Shown in pieces: positions 1-5,270 of a stretch of DNA of 7,443 bases. Position 1 is the first letter of the stretch, and each line of letters begins with the position of its first letter. A model generated the notes under the pieces. The model ran no database searches. It saw only the letters and a list, made by a program, of their open reading frames with translations, and was not told the DNA's origin. Made by a program: the position numbers and the translations under genes. The DNA is from an uncultured Selenomonadales bacterium (lineage in GTDB: Bacteria; Bacillota; Negativicutes; Selenomonadales; Selenomonadaceae): NCBI GenBank assembly GCA_946543495.1, contig CAMNLS010000056.1:1-7443 (forward strand). Direction: 5' to 3'.

Positions 1-1
1 C

Positions 2-202
2 GTTCACGCGGACAAGTCGCCCGCCTTCCGTGAGCTTGATGAACTTTTGGAGGAGCTAAAGAATCGCGGCTTCATCGTCGGCAAGAACGGTGTCGGGCGG
101 AACGTCTTGGCATTTCAACCGCCGCTCGTCATCACGGAAAAAGATATTGACGACGTACTCAACGCGATTGAACTGATTTTGGAGAAACGCTATGGACGAT
201 AA
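2..202 (+). CDS. PLP-dependent class III aminotransferase, C-terminal fragment
   Basis: Open from the window edge to a TAA, giving the last 66 residues of a protein whose start lies outside. The segment FIVGKNGVGRNVLAF followed by QPPLVITEKDIDDVLNAI and a short basic end is typical of the C-terminal small domain of class III (ornithine/4-aminobutyrate type) aminotransferases, which use pyridoxal phosphate to move amino groups between amino acids and 2-oxo acids. The catalytic lysine and PLP-binding residues are upstream, so substrate cannot be judged: acetylornithine, GABA, putrescine or a related amine are all possible. Its last codons overlap the next gene by 11 nt, implying co-transcription. 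The family call is fairly firm; the specific enzyme is unknown. Confidence 0.8.
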   Translation, partial: VHADKSPAFRELDELLEELKNRGFIVGKNGVGRNVLAFQPPLVITEKDIDDVLNAIELILEKRYGR

Positions 203-818
203 GTCTAAATCTTTTAAGGAGCAAATTTCAAGTAGCTTTTTGCGCGGTTTGCTGGTCGTCGTGCCGCCCGTTATAACGATTTTTGTGGTGATGTGGCTGT
301 TCGACTTGACGGAGCGCATGATATCCACAGTCTTGCCATCGCATATACCTGGCATGGGGCTAGTTATCGTTGTCGTGGCGATTTGGATTGTCGGCGTGCT
401 TAGCGGTAACTTTTTGTCGAAGGCGATAATCGAATTCTTCGACGGGCTTATCGGTAAAATTCCAATCGTGAAATTTGTTTACGGCTCAGTCAAGCAGGTG
501 ACGAAGGCTTTGTTTGAATCTGATTCGGCATTTAAAAACGTCGTGCTCGTTCCCTATCAACACAGCTACGTTTTGGGCTTTTTGTTACTAACGTTGCCCG
601 AACCCGTGCGCGAAAAGCTCGGCGACGATTATGTTTGCGTCTATGTTCCGTGGAGCATGAACATGACGGCGGGCATGAATTTGTTCGCGAAAAAGGATGA
701 AATAATTTATCTGAACATGGCACCTCCCGACGCATTCCAATTCATCTTGACAGCGGGCACAATATCGACGGCGGGTCTTGTCTCGAAAGAATCGCTCGGT
801 ATCAGGGATAAAAAGTGA
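192..818 (+). CDS. DUF502 family integral membrane protein
   Basis: A 208-residue protein matching the DUF502 pattern throughout. Residues about 17-37 (LRGLLVVVPPVITIF onward) and 55-74 (MGLVIVVVAIWIVGVLSGNF) are two membrane segments. Next comes the family signature KIPIVKFVYGSVKQV (89-103), then a soluble C-terminal part with VYVPWSMNMTAG (150-161), equivalent to the usual VFVPTTPNPTSG, and LTAGTIS (187-193). Its length is normal for the family. The cellular role of DUF502 proteins is not established, so none is proposed. The ATG at 192 lies inside the preceding gene, with GGAG at 181-184 seven nt upstream, which supports this start. The stop TGA overlaps the recO ATG (TGATG), so all three plus-strand genes are probably one transcript with coupled translation. 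Confidence 0.9.
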   Translation: MDDKSKSFKEQISSSFLRGLLVVVPPVITIFVVMWLFDLTERMISTVLPSHIPGMGLVIVVVAIWIVGVLSGNFLSKAIIEFFDGLIGKIPIVKFVYGSVKQVTKALFESDSAFKNVVLVPYQHSYVLGFLLLTLPEPVREKLGDDYVCVYVPWSMNMTAGMNLFAKKDEIIYLNMAPPDAFQFILTAGTISTAGLVSKESLGIRDKK

Positions 819-1576
819 TGGATACTTTTACGGTTGAAGCGGTCGTGTTGAAGACGGACGACTTCGGCGACGCTAACAGGGTCGTTACGCTCTTTACTAA
901 AGAATTCGGCAAGCTTGAGGCGAACGCTTACGGCTGTCGACGGGCGCGCAGTTCGTTGTCGGGTGCGTTGCAAATGTTCAATCACATATCGGCGGAAGTT
1001 TCACGCAGTCCGAAGGTCGATACCATTCGCGAGGCGGACATAATTAATTTCTACGACGCGTTGACTGCTGACCTTGAGCGGCTGGCGTATGCGTCGCTAT
1101 TGTTCGAGATAGTCAATCGCATGACCTTTCCGCGCCAACAAGAGCTTGAGACGTTTGACTTGCTGATTAAAGCTTTGCCCGTGCTTAGCAAACGCAATCC
1201 ACGAGTCGCCGCGTTAATCGGTGCGTGTCAATTCATGGAGACAAGCGGCGTTCAGCTCAACTTTGATCGTTGCGTTCATTGCGGCAGAGAGATTGACGGC
1301 GACGCGGCTATCAGTCTTCTTGACGGCGGCGCGGTCTGCCTGGAGTGCGTCGATACCGCGCAGGACGTTCGCCCCTATCCCGAAGCCTTGCGGCGAACCT
1401 TTGACATGATGCTTGGCTTTGATTGGCAAGACGATACGCGACTAAACTTTAATTCACGCCAACTCAAAGCGGCGGAGAATTTTTTTATCGACTACGTGCA
1501 ATCAGTCTTGGGTAGCGGCTTGCATTCGGTGCAGTTCATTCGGGACTTTATCATTGAAGTTTCTATGAACGTATGA
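818..1576 (+). CDS. recO: DNA repair and recombination mediator RecO
   Basis: RecO works in the RecFOR pathway, binding single-stranded DNA and SSB and helping RecR load RecA at gaps. The N-terminal OB-fold begins FTVEAVVLKTDDFGDANRVVTLFT, like other Firmicute RecO proteins, and a helical domain follows. A four-cysteine zinc motif, CVHC near residue 152 and CLEC near 174 (counting from the ATG), is typical of the Gram-positive form. Length (252 aa) is normal. I chose ATG 818, whose A is the last base of the upstream TGA. A GTG at 815, one codon earlier and in frame, is an equally possible start; AGGGA at 804-808 serves either. The last codons contain the -35 of the following small-ORF promoter. 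Confidence 0.93.
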   Translation: MDTFTVEAVVLKTDDFGDANRVVTLFTKEFGKLEANAYGCRRARSSLSGALQMFNHISAEVSRSPKVDTIREADIINFYDALTADLERLAYASLLFEIVNRMTFPRQQELETFDLLIKALPVLSKRNPRVAALIGACQFMETSGVQLNFDRCVHCGREIDGDAAISLLDGGAVCLECVDTAQDVRPYPEALRRTFDMMLGFDWQDDTRLNFNSRQLKAAENFFIDYVQSVLGSGLHSVQFIRDFIIEVSMNV

Positions 1577-1582
1577 TATATT
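1554..1582 (+). promoter_or_regulatory. Predicted sigma-A promoter for the 36-aa small ORF (locus A)
   Basis: TTGAAG at 1554-1559 and TATATT at 1577-1582 are separated by exactly 17 nt; they match the consensus at 4 of 6 and 5 of 6 positions. The -35 lies within the recO 3' end. Predicted start of transcription is near 1589, giving a leader of about 50 nt before the ATG at 1639. Not tested experimentally. Confidence 0.6.
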
Positions 1583-1610
1583 TTGTCGTGGCAGTTCGAT
1601 GAGTCGGCTT

Positions 1611-1632
1611 TCTTCCTCGAAGGAAGGAGGGG
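1611..1632 (+). promoter_or_regulatory. Leader hairpin able to mask the Shine-Dalgarno (locus A)
   Basis: The strong ribosome binding site AAGGAGG (1624-1630) is 8 nt from the ATG. CTTCCT at 1612-1617 can pair with AGGAGG at 1625-1630 (six pairs including one G-U, 7-nt loop). A competing form pairs CTTCC (1612-1616) with GGAAG (1622-1626). Either would hide the ribosome binding site, as is common in type I toxin messages. The pairing is visible in the sequence; control of translation is inferred. Confidence 0.5.
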
Positions 1633-1638
1633 ACACGT

Positions 1639-1749
1639 ATGGACATTAAGGACTGGCTGGAGCTCATTTGCGCAGTCGGGAACCTGGTCTTCGCCATCCT
1701 CAACTACTTCAATGGAAAAAAAATAGCCGAGCAACGCCCGGCTTCGTAG
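1639..1749 (+). CDS. Small hydrophobic peptide, candidate type I toxin (locus A)
   Basis: An ATG with a near-perfect Shine-Dalgarno (AAGGAGG, 8-nt spacing) opens a 36-residue frame. It begins MDIKDW, continues as one probable membrane helix at about residues 7-24 (LELICAVGNLVFAILNYF), and ends in a polar, basic tail with GKK at 26-28. It has its own promoter, its own terminator and a convergent predicted antisense RNA over its last nine codons and 3' UTR. The helix followed by lysines loosely recalls the short holin-like toxins of Firmicutes, but I cannot claim family membership. Promoter, ribosome site and terminator together make translation likely. The toxin role is inferred from layout; a harmless regulatory membrane peptide is the main alternative. 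Confidence 0.65.
   Translation: MDIKDWLELICAVGNLVFAILNYFNGKKIAEQRPAS
1716..1743 (-). terminator. Rho-independent terminator, minus strand (antisense A and/or truB)
   Basis: Read on the minus strand, AGCCGGGC - GUU - GCUCGGCU forms an 8-bp stem (one G-U) with a 3-nt loop, then A and eight U residues (1723-1716). It is the strongest terminator in the window. It lies inside the 3' end of the 36-aa ORF, about 100 nt beyond the truB stop, so it can end both the truB operon transcript and the predicted antisense RNA. Confidence 0.85.
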
Positions 1750-1769
1750 TACCCCAAATTTATTAACGG

Positions 1770-1817
1770 GGAAGGAGTCGACGCGCCAAACATCGGACTG
1801 CCTTCCATTTTGTCATT
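1770..1817 (+). terminator. Rho-independent terminator of locus A message
   Basis: GGAAGG (1770-1775) pairs with CCTTCC (1801-1806), extended by AGTC (1776-1779) with GACT (1796-1799) and one bulged G at 1800. This ten-pair stem is followed by ATTTTGTCATT. It would end the plus-strand message about 60 nt after the small ORF and before truB is entered antisense. The T-tract is short, so efficiency is uncertain. Confidence 0.6.
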
Positions 1818-1835
1818 ATCGATTCAACTGTGCGA

Positions 1836-1864
1836 ATCTTATCACACGTCTAAAACTTTTTCAA
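1836..1864 (-). promoter_or_regulatory. Predicted antisense promoter (locus A)
   Basis: On the minus strand TTGAAA (1864-1859, 5 of 6 to consensus) and TAAGAT (1841-1836, 4 of 6) are 17 nt apart. The -35 sits in the last codons of truB and the -10 just beyond its stop. Direction and spacing suit an antisense RNA running toward the 36-aa ORF. Moderate support only, because the -10 is imperfect. Confidence 0.4.
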
Positions 1865-2717
1865 GCCTCAGCGTCGACGACCTAAGCTCACCGCGTTCAA
1901 TTCGTCCGACGCCTAAAAAATTTTCGCCCGCGCAGATTCGCAAAACTCGTTCGTCATTAGCATTGACTGTCGTCGGCAAACCGTTCATGAAAGCTTTGAT
2001 TCTGCGTTCGTCGAGTTCAAAGCGCGGCAAATGATTCAAGCAACCTTCAATCGGCAGGAGACAATCCGCGCCGATATTTTTTATGTCGTCAAGCGTCAGG
2101 GCGTTATTCAAATCGAAATCGCCGACCCTCAAGCGCACAAGACTTTTCAACGTCGCGGGAAGGTTGAGACGTTCGCCCAAGTCACGAGCCAAGCTCCTTA
2201 TGTAAGTTCCCTTGCCGCAGTCAACATCAATCGTCGCCGTGTCTTTGCTAAGCGTGACAAGTTCAAGCCGATTAATCTTTACGCGGCGGCTCGGCATGTA
2301 GAAGGCAATATCTTTGCGGGCGAGGTCGTAAGCTTTGCGCCCGTGAATTTTAATCGCGGAGAACTTCGGCGGCGTCTGTTCAATCTCCCCGACAAAATCT
2401 TTCAAAGCCGTGTTGAACGCGTCAACAGTCGGCATGATGAAATCATTTGCGCGGGCAATGACGGAGCCTTCAAGGTCGCCGCTGTCAGTCGCGATGCCGA
2501 ATAAAATTTCTGCGCGGTAAGACTTGTCGCAGTCGGCAAGGTACGTGATAAACTTCGTCGCCCTATTAATCGCTACCGGCAAGACGCCAGACGCCGCTGG
2601 ATCAAGCGTGCCGGCGTGTCCGACTTTGCGTGTAGAAAAGATCCTCCGGACACGATTAACCGCGTCATGGCTCGTCATGCCCGAAGGTTTATTGAGATTT
2701 ATAAAGCCGTCTATCAT
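1842..2717 (-). CDS. truB: tRNA pseudouridine(55) synthase TruB
   Basis: TruB converts U55 of the tRNA T-loop to pseudouridine. The 291-residue protein opens GFINLNKPSGMTSHD. It carries the catalytic motif GHAGTLDPAASGVL at 33-46 with the catalytic aspartate D39, the SYRAEILFG strand with Y67, TPPKFSAIKIHGRKAYDLAR at 115-134 and YIRSLARDLG at 172-181; a PUA-like C-terminal part follows from about 230. Its length is normal. The ATG overlaps the nrnA stop as ATGA (2714-2717) and only a weak AAGG precedes it, so translation is probably coupled to nrnA. ribF, which often follows truB in Firmicutes, does not follow here; the operon ends at the minus-strand terminator inside the 36-aa ORF. Confidence 0.97.
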   Translation of the reverse strand: MIDGFINLNKPSGMTSHDAVNRVRRIFSTRKVGHAGTLDPAASGVLPVAINRATKFITYLADCDKSYRAEILFGIATDSGDLEGSVIARANDFIMPTVDAFNTALKDFVGEIEQTPPKFSAIKIHGRKAYDLARKDIAFYMPSRRVKINRLELVTLSKDTATIDVDCGKGTYIRSLARDLGERLNLPATLKSLVRLRVGDFDLNNALTLDDIKNIGADCLLPIEGCLNHLPRFELDERRIKAFMNGLPTTVNANDERVLRICAGENFLGVGRIERGELRSSTLRLEKVLDV

Positions 2718-3652
2718 AATGCCTTGCCGATTGCCTCAACCAAAATTTTTTCAGCCTCGTCAAGCGTGGTGTAAAGCGTGCAACCCGCCGCCCGAATGTG
2801 TCCTCCGCCGCCGAAATTTGCCGCAATACTCGCCACATCGACGCCCCTTGAACGCATGCGTACACGACAAAACTTTTCTGCCTTCTCGATAATCAGAAAC
2901 GCAACTTCCACGCCTTCAATCACGCGAATCTCATCAATAAAGCCTTCCGTTGAATCGAATTTCTTCATCATCTCTAAACTCAGGAACATGCCCGCAACTT
3001 TTCCGCCGTAAAACATCTTAAGCGAGTTCAAAGCGTCCCGAAGCCCGATAACCTCAGCTAACGATTTACTTTCCATTTGCTCGGAAATAGAATTCGGAAT
3101 GACGCCATAAGTTACTAGCTCGGCGGCAATAGCAAGCGTTTCAGCGCGGGTGTTGGAGAATTTAAAGAAGCCCGTATCCCGCGCAATTCCAGTATAAAGA
3201 CAAGTGGCAATATCCAACGTTATAGTCGTGCCGAGTTCGCGGGCAAGCTTGAAGACAATTTCGCAAGTCGCCGCCGCCTTTGATTCGACGTAAAGTTTGT
3301 AGCCGTCGCCTTTGTTCGTGACGTGATGATCTACATTAAGAATCGGCGCATCAGTCATTTTGCGAACGTTGCCAATCCTATCGGGCGAAGTGTCAAGAAT
3401 CAATAGTAAGTCCGCGTCAAAATGTTCGCCTTCAGTGGGGCGTCGAATCTCTTCAAAGTGCGGAAGTGATTGTAAGTTTTTTGGAATATTATCATCAATG
3501 AAAACTTGCGCAGACTTGCCCATTGCACGGAGCATTTGCAACATAGCTAACGTTGAGCCGATTGCGTCGCCGTCGGGCTGAATGTGTGCCGTTATTAAAA
3601 TTTTATTCGCGGCTTGAAGTTTCGTCGCCGCTTCCTTGAGAGTTATCAGCAT
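2714..3652 (-). CDS. nrnA: DHH/DHHA1 phosphoesterase NrnA (oligoribonuclease / PAP phosphatase)
   Basis: NrnA proteins degrade 2-5 nt RNA fragments and dephosphorylate 3'-phosphoadenosine 5'-phosphate. The 312-residue protein shows every metal-site motif: HIQPDGDAIGS at 23-33, LILDTS with D87, the DHH triad in NVDHHVTN (D108-H110), and D159 before TGFFKFSNT. The C-terminal DHHA1 substrate loop is GGGGHIRAAG (281-290). The frame stays open further upstream, to an ATG at 3793, but the extra 47 residues are antisense-like sequence from within rbfA with no family resemblance. The chosen ATG at 3652 has AAGGAG six nt upstream and gives the normal family length. It overlaps the rbfA 3' end by 50 nt and touches truB by ATGA, so the three genes are one operon. 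Confidence 0.95.
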   Translation of the reverse strand: MLITLKEAATKLQAANKILITAHIQPDGDAIGSTLAMLQMLRAMGKSAQVFIDDNIPKNLQSLPHFEEIRRPTEGEHFDADLLLILDTSPDRIGNVRKMTDAPILNVDHHVTNKGDGYKLYVESKAAATCEIVFKLARELGTTITLDIATCLYTGIARDTGFFKFSNTRAETLAIAAELVTYGVIPNSISEQMESKSLAEVIGLRDALNSLKMFYGGKVAGMFLSLEMMKKFDSTEGFIDEIRVIEGVEVAFLIIEKAEKFCRVRMRSRGVDVASIAANFGGGGHIRAAGCTLYTTLDEAEKILVEAIGKAL

Positions 3653-4001
3653 TTTTATCTCCTTCCACTTGCAGTAAAAGTTTATGAATGTGGTCGCCGT
3701 AGTCAAGCGACGTGTCGAGTGCAAAAGAAATTTCCGGCGTGAACCGCAGACGAATTCTTTGACCAATCTCGCGGCGAATGAATCCAAGTGCACTGTTCAA
3801 GCCTTCAAGCGAACTTTTGACTTGCTCTTGCCCGCCCATGACGCTGACATAAATTTTTGCCTCGCGTAGGTCGCCAGTCATTTCAACATCAGTCACCGTT
3901 ACGAAACCGATTCGCGGGTCTTTTAAGTCCGTCAATAACATCTTGCTCATTTCCTGCTTGATGAGTTCTTGCAACTTTTCTATCCTAAGTTTATTTCCCA
4001 T
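3603..4001 (-). CDS. rbfA: 30S ribosome-binding factor RbfA
   Basis: RbfA is a KH-fold protein that helps mature the 16S rRNA 5' end and the 30S subunit, notably in the cold. The 132-residue product has the family pattern: an N-terminal helix (LQELIKQEMSKML), then DPRIGFVTVTDVEMTGDL at about 28-45, AKIYVSVMG, and a C-terminal LDYGDHIHKLL near 99-109. A polar tail of about 20 residues (EGDKNADNSQGSGDE...) extends beyond the fold, and its coding sequence overlaps the start of nrnA. The ATG at 4001 is preceded by GAGGTG at about 5 nt. In many Firmicutes infB lies directly upstream; here a 124-nt gap and a radical SAM gene take that place. Confidence 0.96.
   Translation of the reverse strand: MGNKLRIEKLQELIKQEMSKMLLTDLKDPRIGFVTVTDVEMTGDLREAKIYVSVMGGQEQVKSSLEGLNSALGFIRREIGQRIRLRFTPEISFALDTSLDYGDHIHKLLLQVEGDKNADNSQGSGDETSSRE
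3659..3664 (-). promoter_or_regulatory. Shine-Dalgarno that fixes the nrnA start
   Basis: On the minus strand AAGGAG lies six nt before the ATG at 3652, inside the rbfA coding region. It selects this start over the upstream in-frame ATG at 3793, which would give a non-homologous 47-residue extension. Confidence 0.8.
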
Positions 4002-4125
4002 GCTTACACCTCTTTAAACACAATGCGTCCTTCTTACGCAAGTAGAAATGCGCATACATTTCGTACGAACGCGGGAACCAGCCCCGACTGTATCGAAGAC
4101 TCAAACGCGACCACTGGGTCAAGCG
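4002..4125 (-). other. Gap between radical SAM gene and rbfA, no recognised gene
   Basis: A 124-nt spacer. It holds the palindrome TTCGTACGAA at 4060-4069. A 6-bp dyad, CAAGCG-N3-CGCTTG at 4120-4134, brackets the radical SAM stop codon but has no T-run, so it is not a convincing terminator. On the minus strand one frame stays open right across (4125 to a stop at 3991-3993), with an internal ATG at 4059 that has no ribosome site. I see no good promoter for rbfA, so the operon may be read from the radical SAM promoter. Confidence 0.4.
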
Positions 4126-5103
4126 TCACGCTTGGCACCACGGCTCGCCACTCATGAAGTCGCCGTCATTATAGCACGCCGCCCGCGCTCGACAGCCGCC
4201 GCATTTGTTCTTGTACTTACACACGCCGCAATTCCCGCTATAGTCAAGCGTTCGGAGCGTCTTTAAAACTTTATTCGACTTCCACAGCTCATCAAAGGGA
4301 ATCTCGCGCACGTCGCCAAGCTCCATATTAAGATAAGCGCACGGCTGAACCTTTCCACGCGGACTGATTATGCAGTAGCTCAACCCCGCTAAACACCCGC
4401 GCTTGAATCGTAACTTCATGCCGAGTTGGTCGGCGATGCGCAAGAACTGCGGAGCGCACGTCGGCTTGAGTTCGATTGAAACTTCCTGTTGCTTGCGCAT
4501 GATTCGCGTTAAAACTTTCTCGTAGCCTTCTGCGCGCAGGGATTCTTCCTCAATGGTCTTGGCTCTTCCCGTCGGCACTAAAAAGAAAAAGTGATGCGCC
4601 TTTGCTCCGATGTCAACTGCGAAGTCCGTTAAGGCTTCAAGCTCGTGTTGATTCCAATCCATGACCGTCGTATGAATTTGGAACGGCAAGCCCGCCGCCA
4701 GACAATTTTTCATGCCGTCAACCGCGCCCTGCCACGCGCCCGCGAACGACCGGAATTTATCATGCTTAGCCGCGTCGAGCGAATCAAGCGATATGCCCAT
4801 GCCCTTTGCGCCCGCCGCCTTTAAGTCCCTTGCCATTTGCGGAGTTATCAGCGTGCCATTTGTGCCGAAGACCGCGATTAGTTTAAGGCGTGTGGCATGT
4901 TCGACAAGTTCCAAGATATCGGGACGCATTAACGGTTCGCCACCAGAGAAAATCATTATCTTGAAACCTGCGCGGGCAATCTGATTCAAAAGCTCCTTAG
5001 CTTCCGCCGTTGAAAGTTCTTCCTCCGCCTTACAGCCCGCGTCGCGGTAGCAATGAGCGCAATACATGTTGCAAGCGTTCGTCGTGTTCCATGAGACTAT
5101 CAA
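4126..5103 (-). CDS. SPASM radical SAM protein, NirJ2/AhbC-like (heme/heme d1 type)
   Basis: A 325-residue radical SAM enzyme. CNMYCAHC at 11-18 is the CX3CX2C loop binding the S-adenosylmethionine iron-sulfur cluster, SGGEPL at 53-58 contacts the cofactor, and GTNGTL is at 80-85. The C-terminal half is a SPASM domain for auxiliary clusters: C237, C244, C255, then CGVC (292-295), CGGC (301-304), C310 and C323 near the end. The opening IVSWNTTNACNMYC and the ending CGGCRARA...GDFMSGEPWC match the NirJ/Ahb group, which removes side chains of siroheme derivatives on the way to heme b or heme d1. The start is TTG at 5103, backed by GGGAGGG seven nt upstream. No other heme gene lies nearby, so substrate is uncertain; peptide-modifying SPASM enzymes are the alternative. 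Confidence 0.8.
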   Translation of the reverse strand: MIVSWNTTNACNMYCAHCYRDAGCKAEEELSTAEAKELLNQIARAGFKIMIFSGGEPLMRPDILELVEHATRLKLIAVFGTNGTLITPQMARDLKAAGAKGMGISLDSLDAAKHDKFRSFAGAWQGAVDGMKNCLAAGLPFQIHTTVMDWNQHELEALTDFAVDIGAKAHHFFFLVPTGRAKTIEEESLRAEGYEKVLTRIMRKQQEVSIELKPTCAPQFLRIADQLGMKLRFKRGCLAGLSYCIISPRGKVQPCAYLNMELGDVREIPFDELWKSNKVLKTLRTLDYSGNCGVCKYKNKCGGCRARAACYNDGDFMSGEPWCQA

Positions 5104-5110
5104 GTTAAAT

Positions 5111-5117
5111 CCCTCCC
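5111..5117 (-). promoter_or_regulatory. Shine-Dalgarno supporting the TTG start of the radical SAM gene
   Basis: GGGAGGG on the minus strand, seven nt before TTG 5103. The start gives IVSWNTTNAC at the N-terminus, where this family normally begins, so the rare start codon is credible. Confidence 0.75.
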
Positions 5118-5122
5118 GCGCA

Positions 5123-5151
5123 AGTATAATCGCCCGCCCGACTTTTTACAA
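5123..5151 (-). promoter_or_regulatory. Predicted promoter of the radical SAM gene
   Basis: Minus-strand TTGTAA (5151-5146, 4 of 6) and TATACT (5128-5123, 5 of 6) with a 17-nt spacer. Transcription would begin near 5116, giving an unusually short leader of about 13 nt whose first bases form the ribosome site. The -35 is inside a dyad (5143-5161), which suggests repressor control. Confidence 0.5.
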
Positions 5152-5161
5152 GCTGTAAAAA
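5143..5161. repeat. Inverted repeat TTTTTACA-N3-TGTAAAAA, possible operator
   Basis: Eight-base perfect arms separated by AGC. It covers the -35 of the radical SAM promoter and lies 15 nt upstream of the opposing -35 of the locus B promoter, so a bound dimer could affect both. I do not recognise the regulator. The arms are AT-rich, so it is a poor terminator. Confidence 0.5.
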
Positions 5162-5175
5162 AAATGAACGCCGCC

Positions 5176-5204
5176 TTGAATTAAGACGACGCATGATTTA
5201 TAAT
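5176..5204 (+). promoter_or_regulatory. Predicted sigma-A promoter for the 24-aa small ORF (locus B)
   Basis: TTGAAT (5176-5181, 4 of 6) and a perfect TATAAT (5199-5204) with a 17-nt spacer. Predicted start near 5211, leaving a leader of about 60 nt. It points away from the radical SAM promoter. One of the two best promoters in the window. Confidence 0.7.
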
Positions 5205-5246
5205 CCGCTTGCTCGATGACATGCGGCAAGGGCGGTTTAATCCGAA

Positions 5247-5263
5247 GCTTCCAGAAAGGGGGC
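5247..5263 (+). promoter_or_regulatory. Leader hairpin able to mask the Shine-Dalgarno (locus B)
   Basis: GCTTCC at 5247-5252 can pair with GGGGGC at 5258-5263 (six pairs including two G-U, 5-nt loop), covering the AGGGGG ribosome site at 5257-5262 that is 8 nt from the ATG. The same CTTCC block occupies the same position in locus A. The weak G-U pairs make stability uncertain. Confidence 0.4.
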
Positions 5264-5270
5264 GAGGACG

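Larger units (their letters stand above)
1716..1829 (-). ncRNA. Predicted antisense RNA, candidate type I antitoxin (locus A)
   Basis: A minus-strand promoter (1836-1864) predicts a start near 1829, and the terminator above ends the RNA near 1716, giving about 114 nt. It would be complementary to the last codons, 3' UTR and terminator of the 36-aa ORF message but not to its ribosome binding site. That is the 3'-overlap arrangement of B. subtilis txpA/ratA and bsrG/SR4, where the antisense RNA promotes mRNA decay. The transcript is a prediction; truB read-through would cover the same bases. Confidence 0.45.

Noticed and set aside
1572..1577. TATGAT as the -10 of the locus A promoter
   Set aside because: No acceptable -35 lies 16-18 nt upstream of it; TATATT at 1577-1582 has TTGAAG at exactly 17 nt.
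2031..2504. Plus-strand 157-codon frame opposite truB
   Set aside because: Fully covered by truB with all catalytic motifs on the minus strand; no ribosome site or family pattern.
3653..3793. In-frame N-terminal extension of nrnA starting at the ATG at 3793
   Set aside because: The 47 extra residues lie within rbfA on the same strand in another frame, have no family resemblance and no ribosome site, whereas ATG 3652 has AAGGAG at 6 nt and gives the usual length.
4120..4134. Hairpin CAAGCG-N3-CGCTTG at the radical SAM stop as a terminator
   Set aside because: The stem is only 6 bp and is followed by C-rich sequence with no T-run on either strand.
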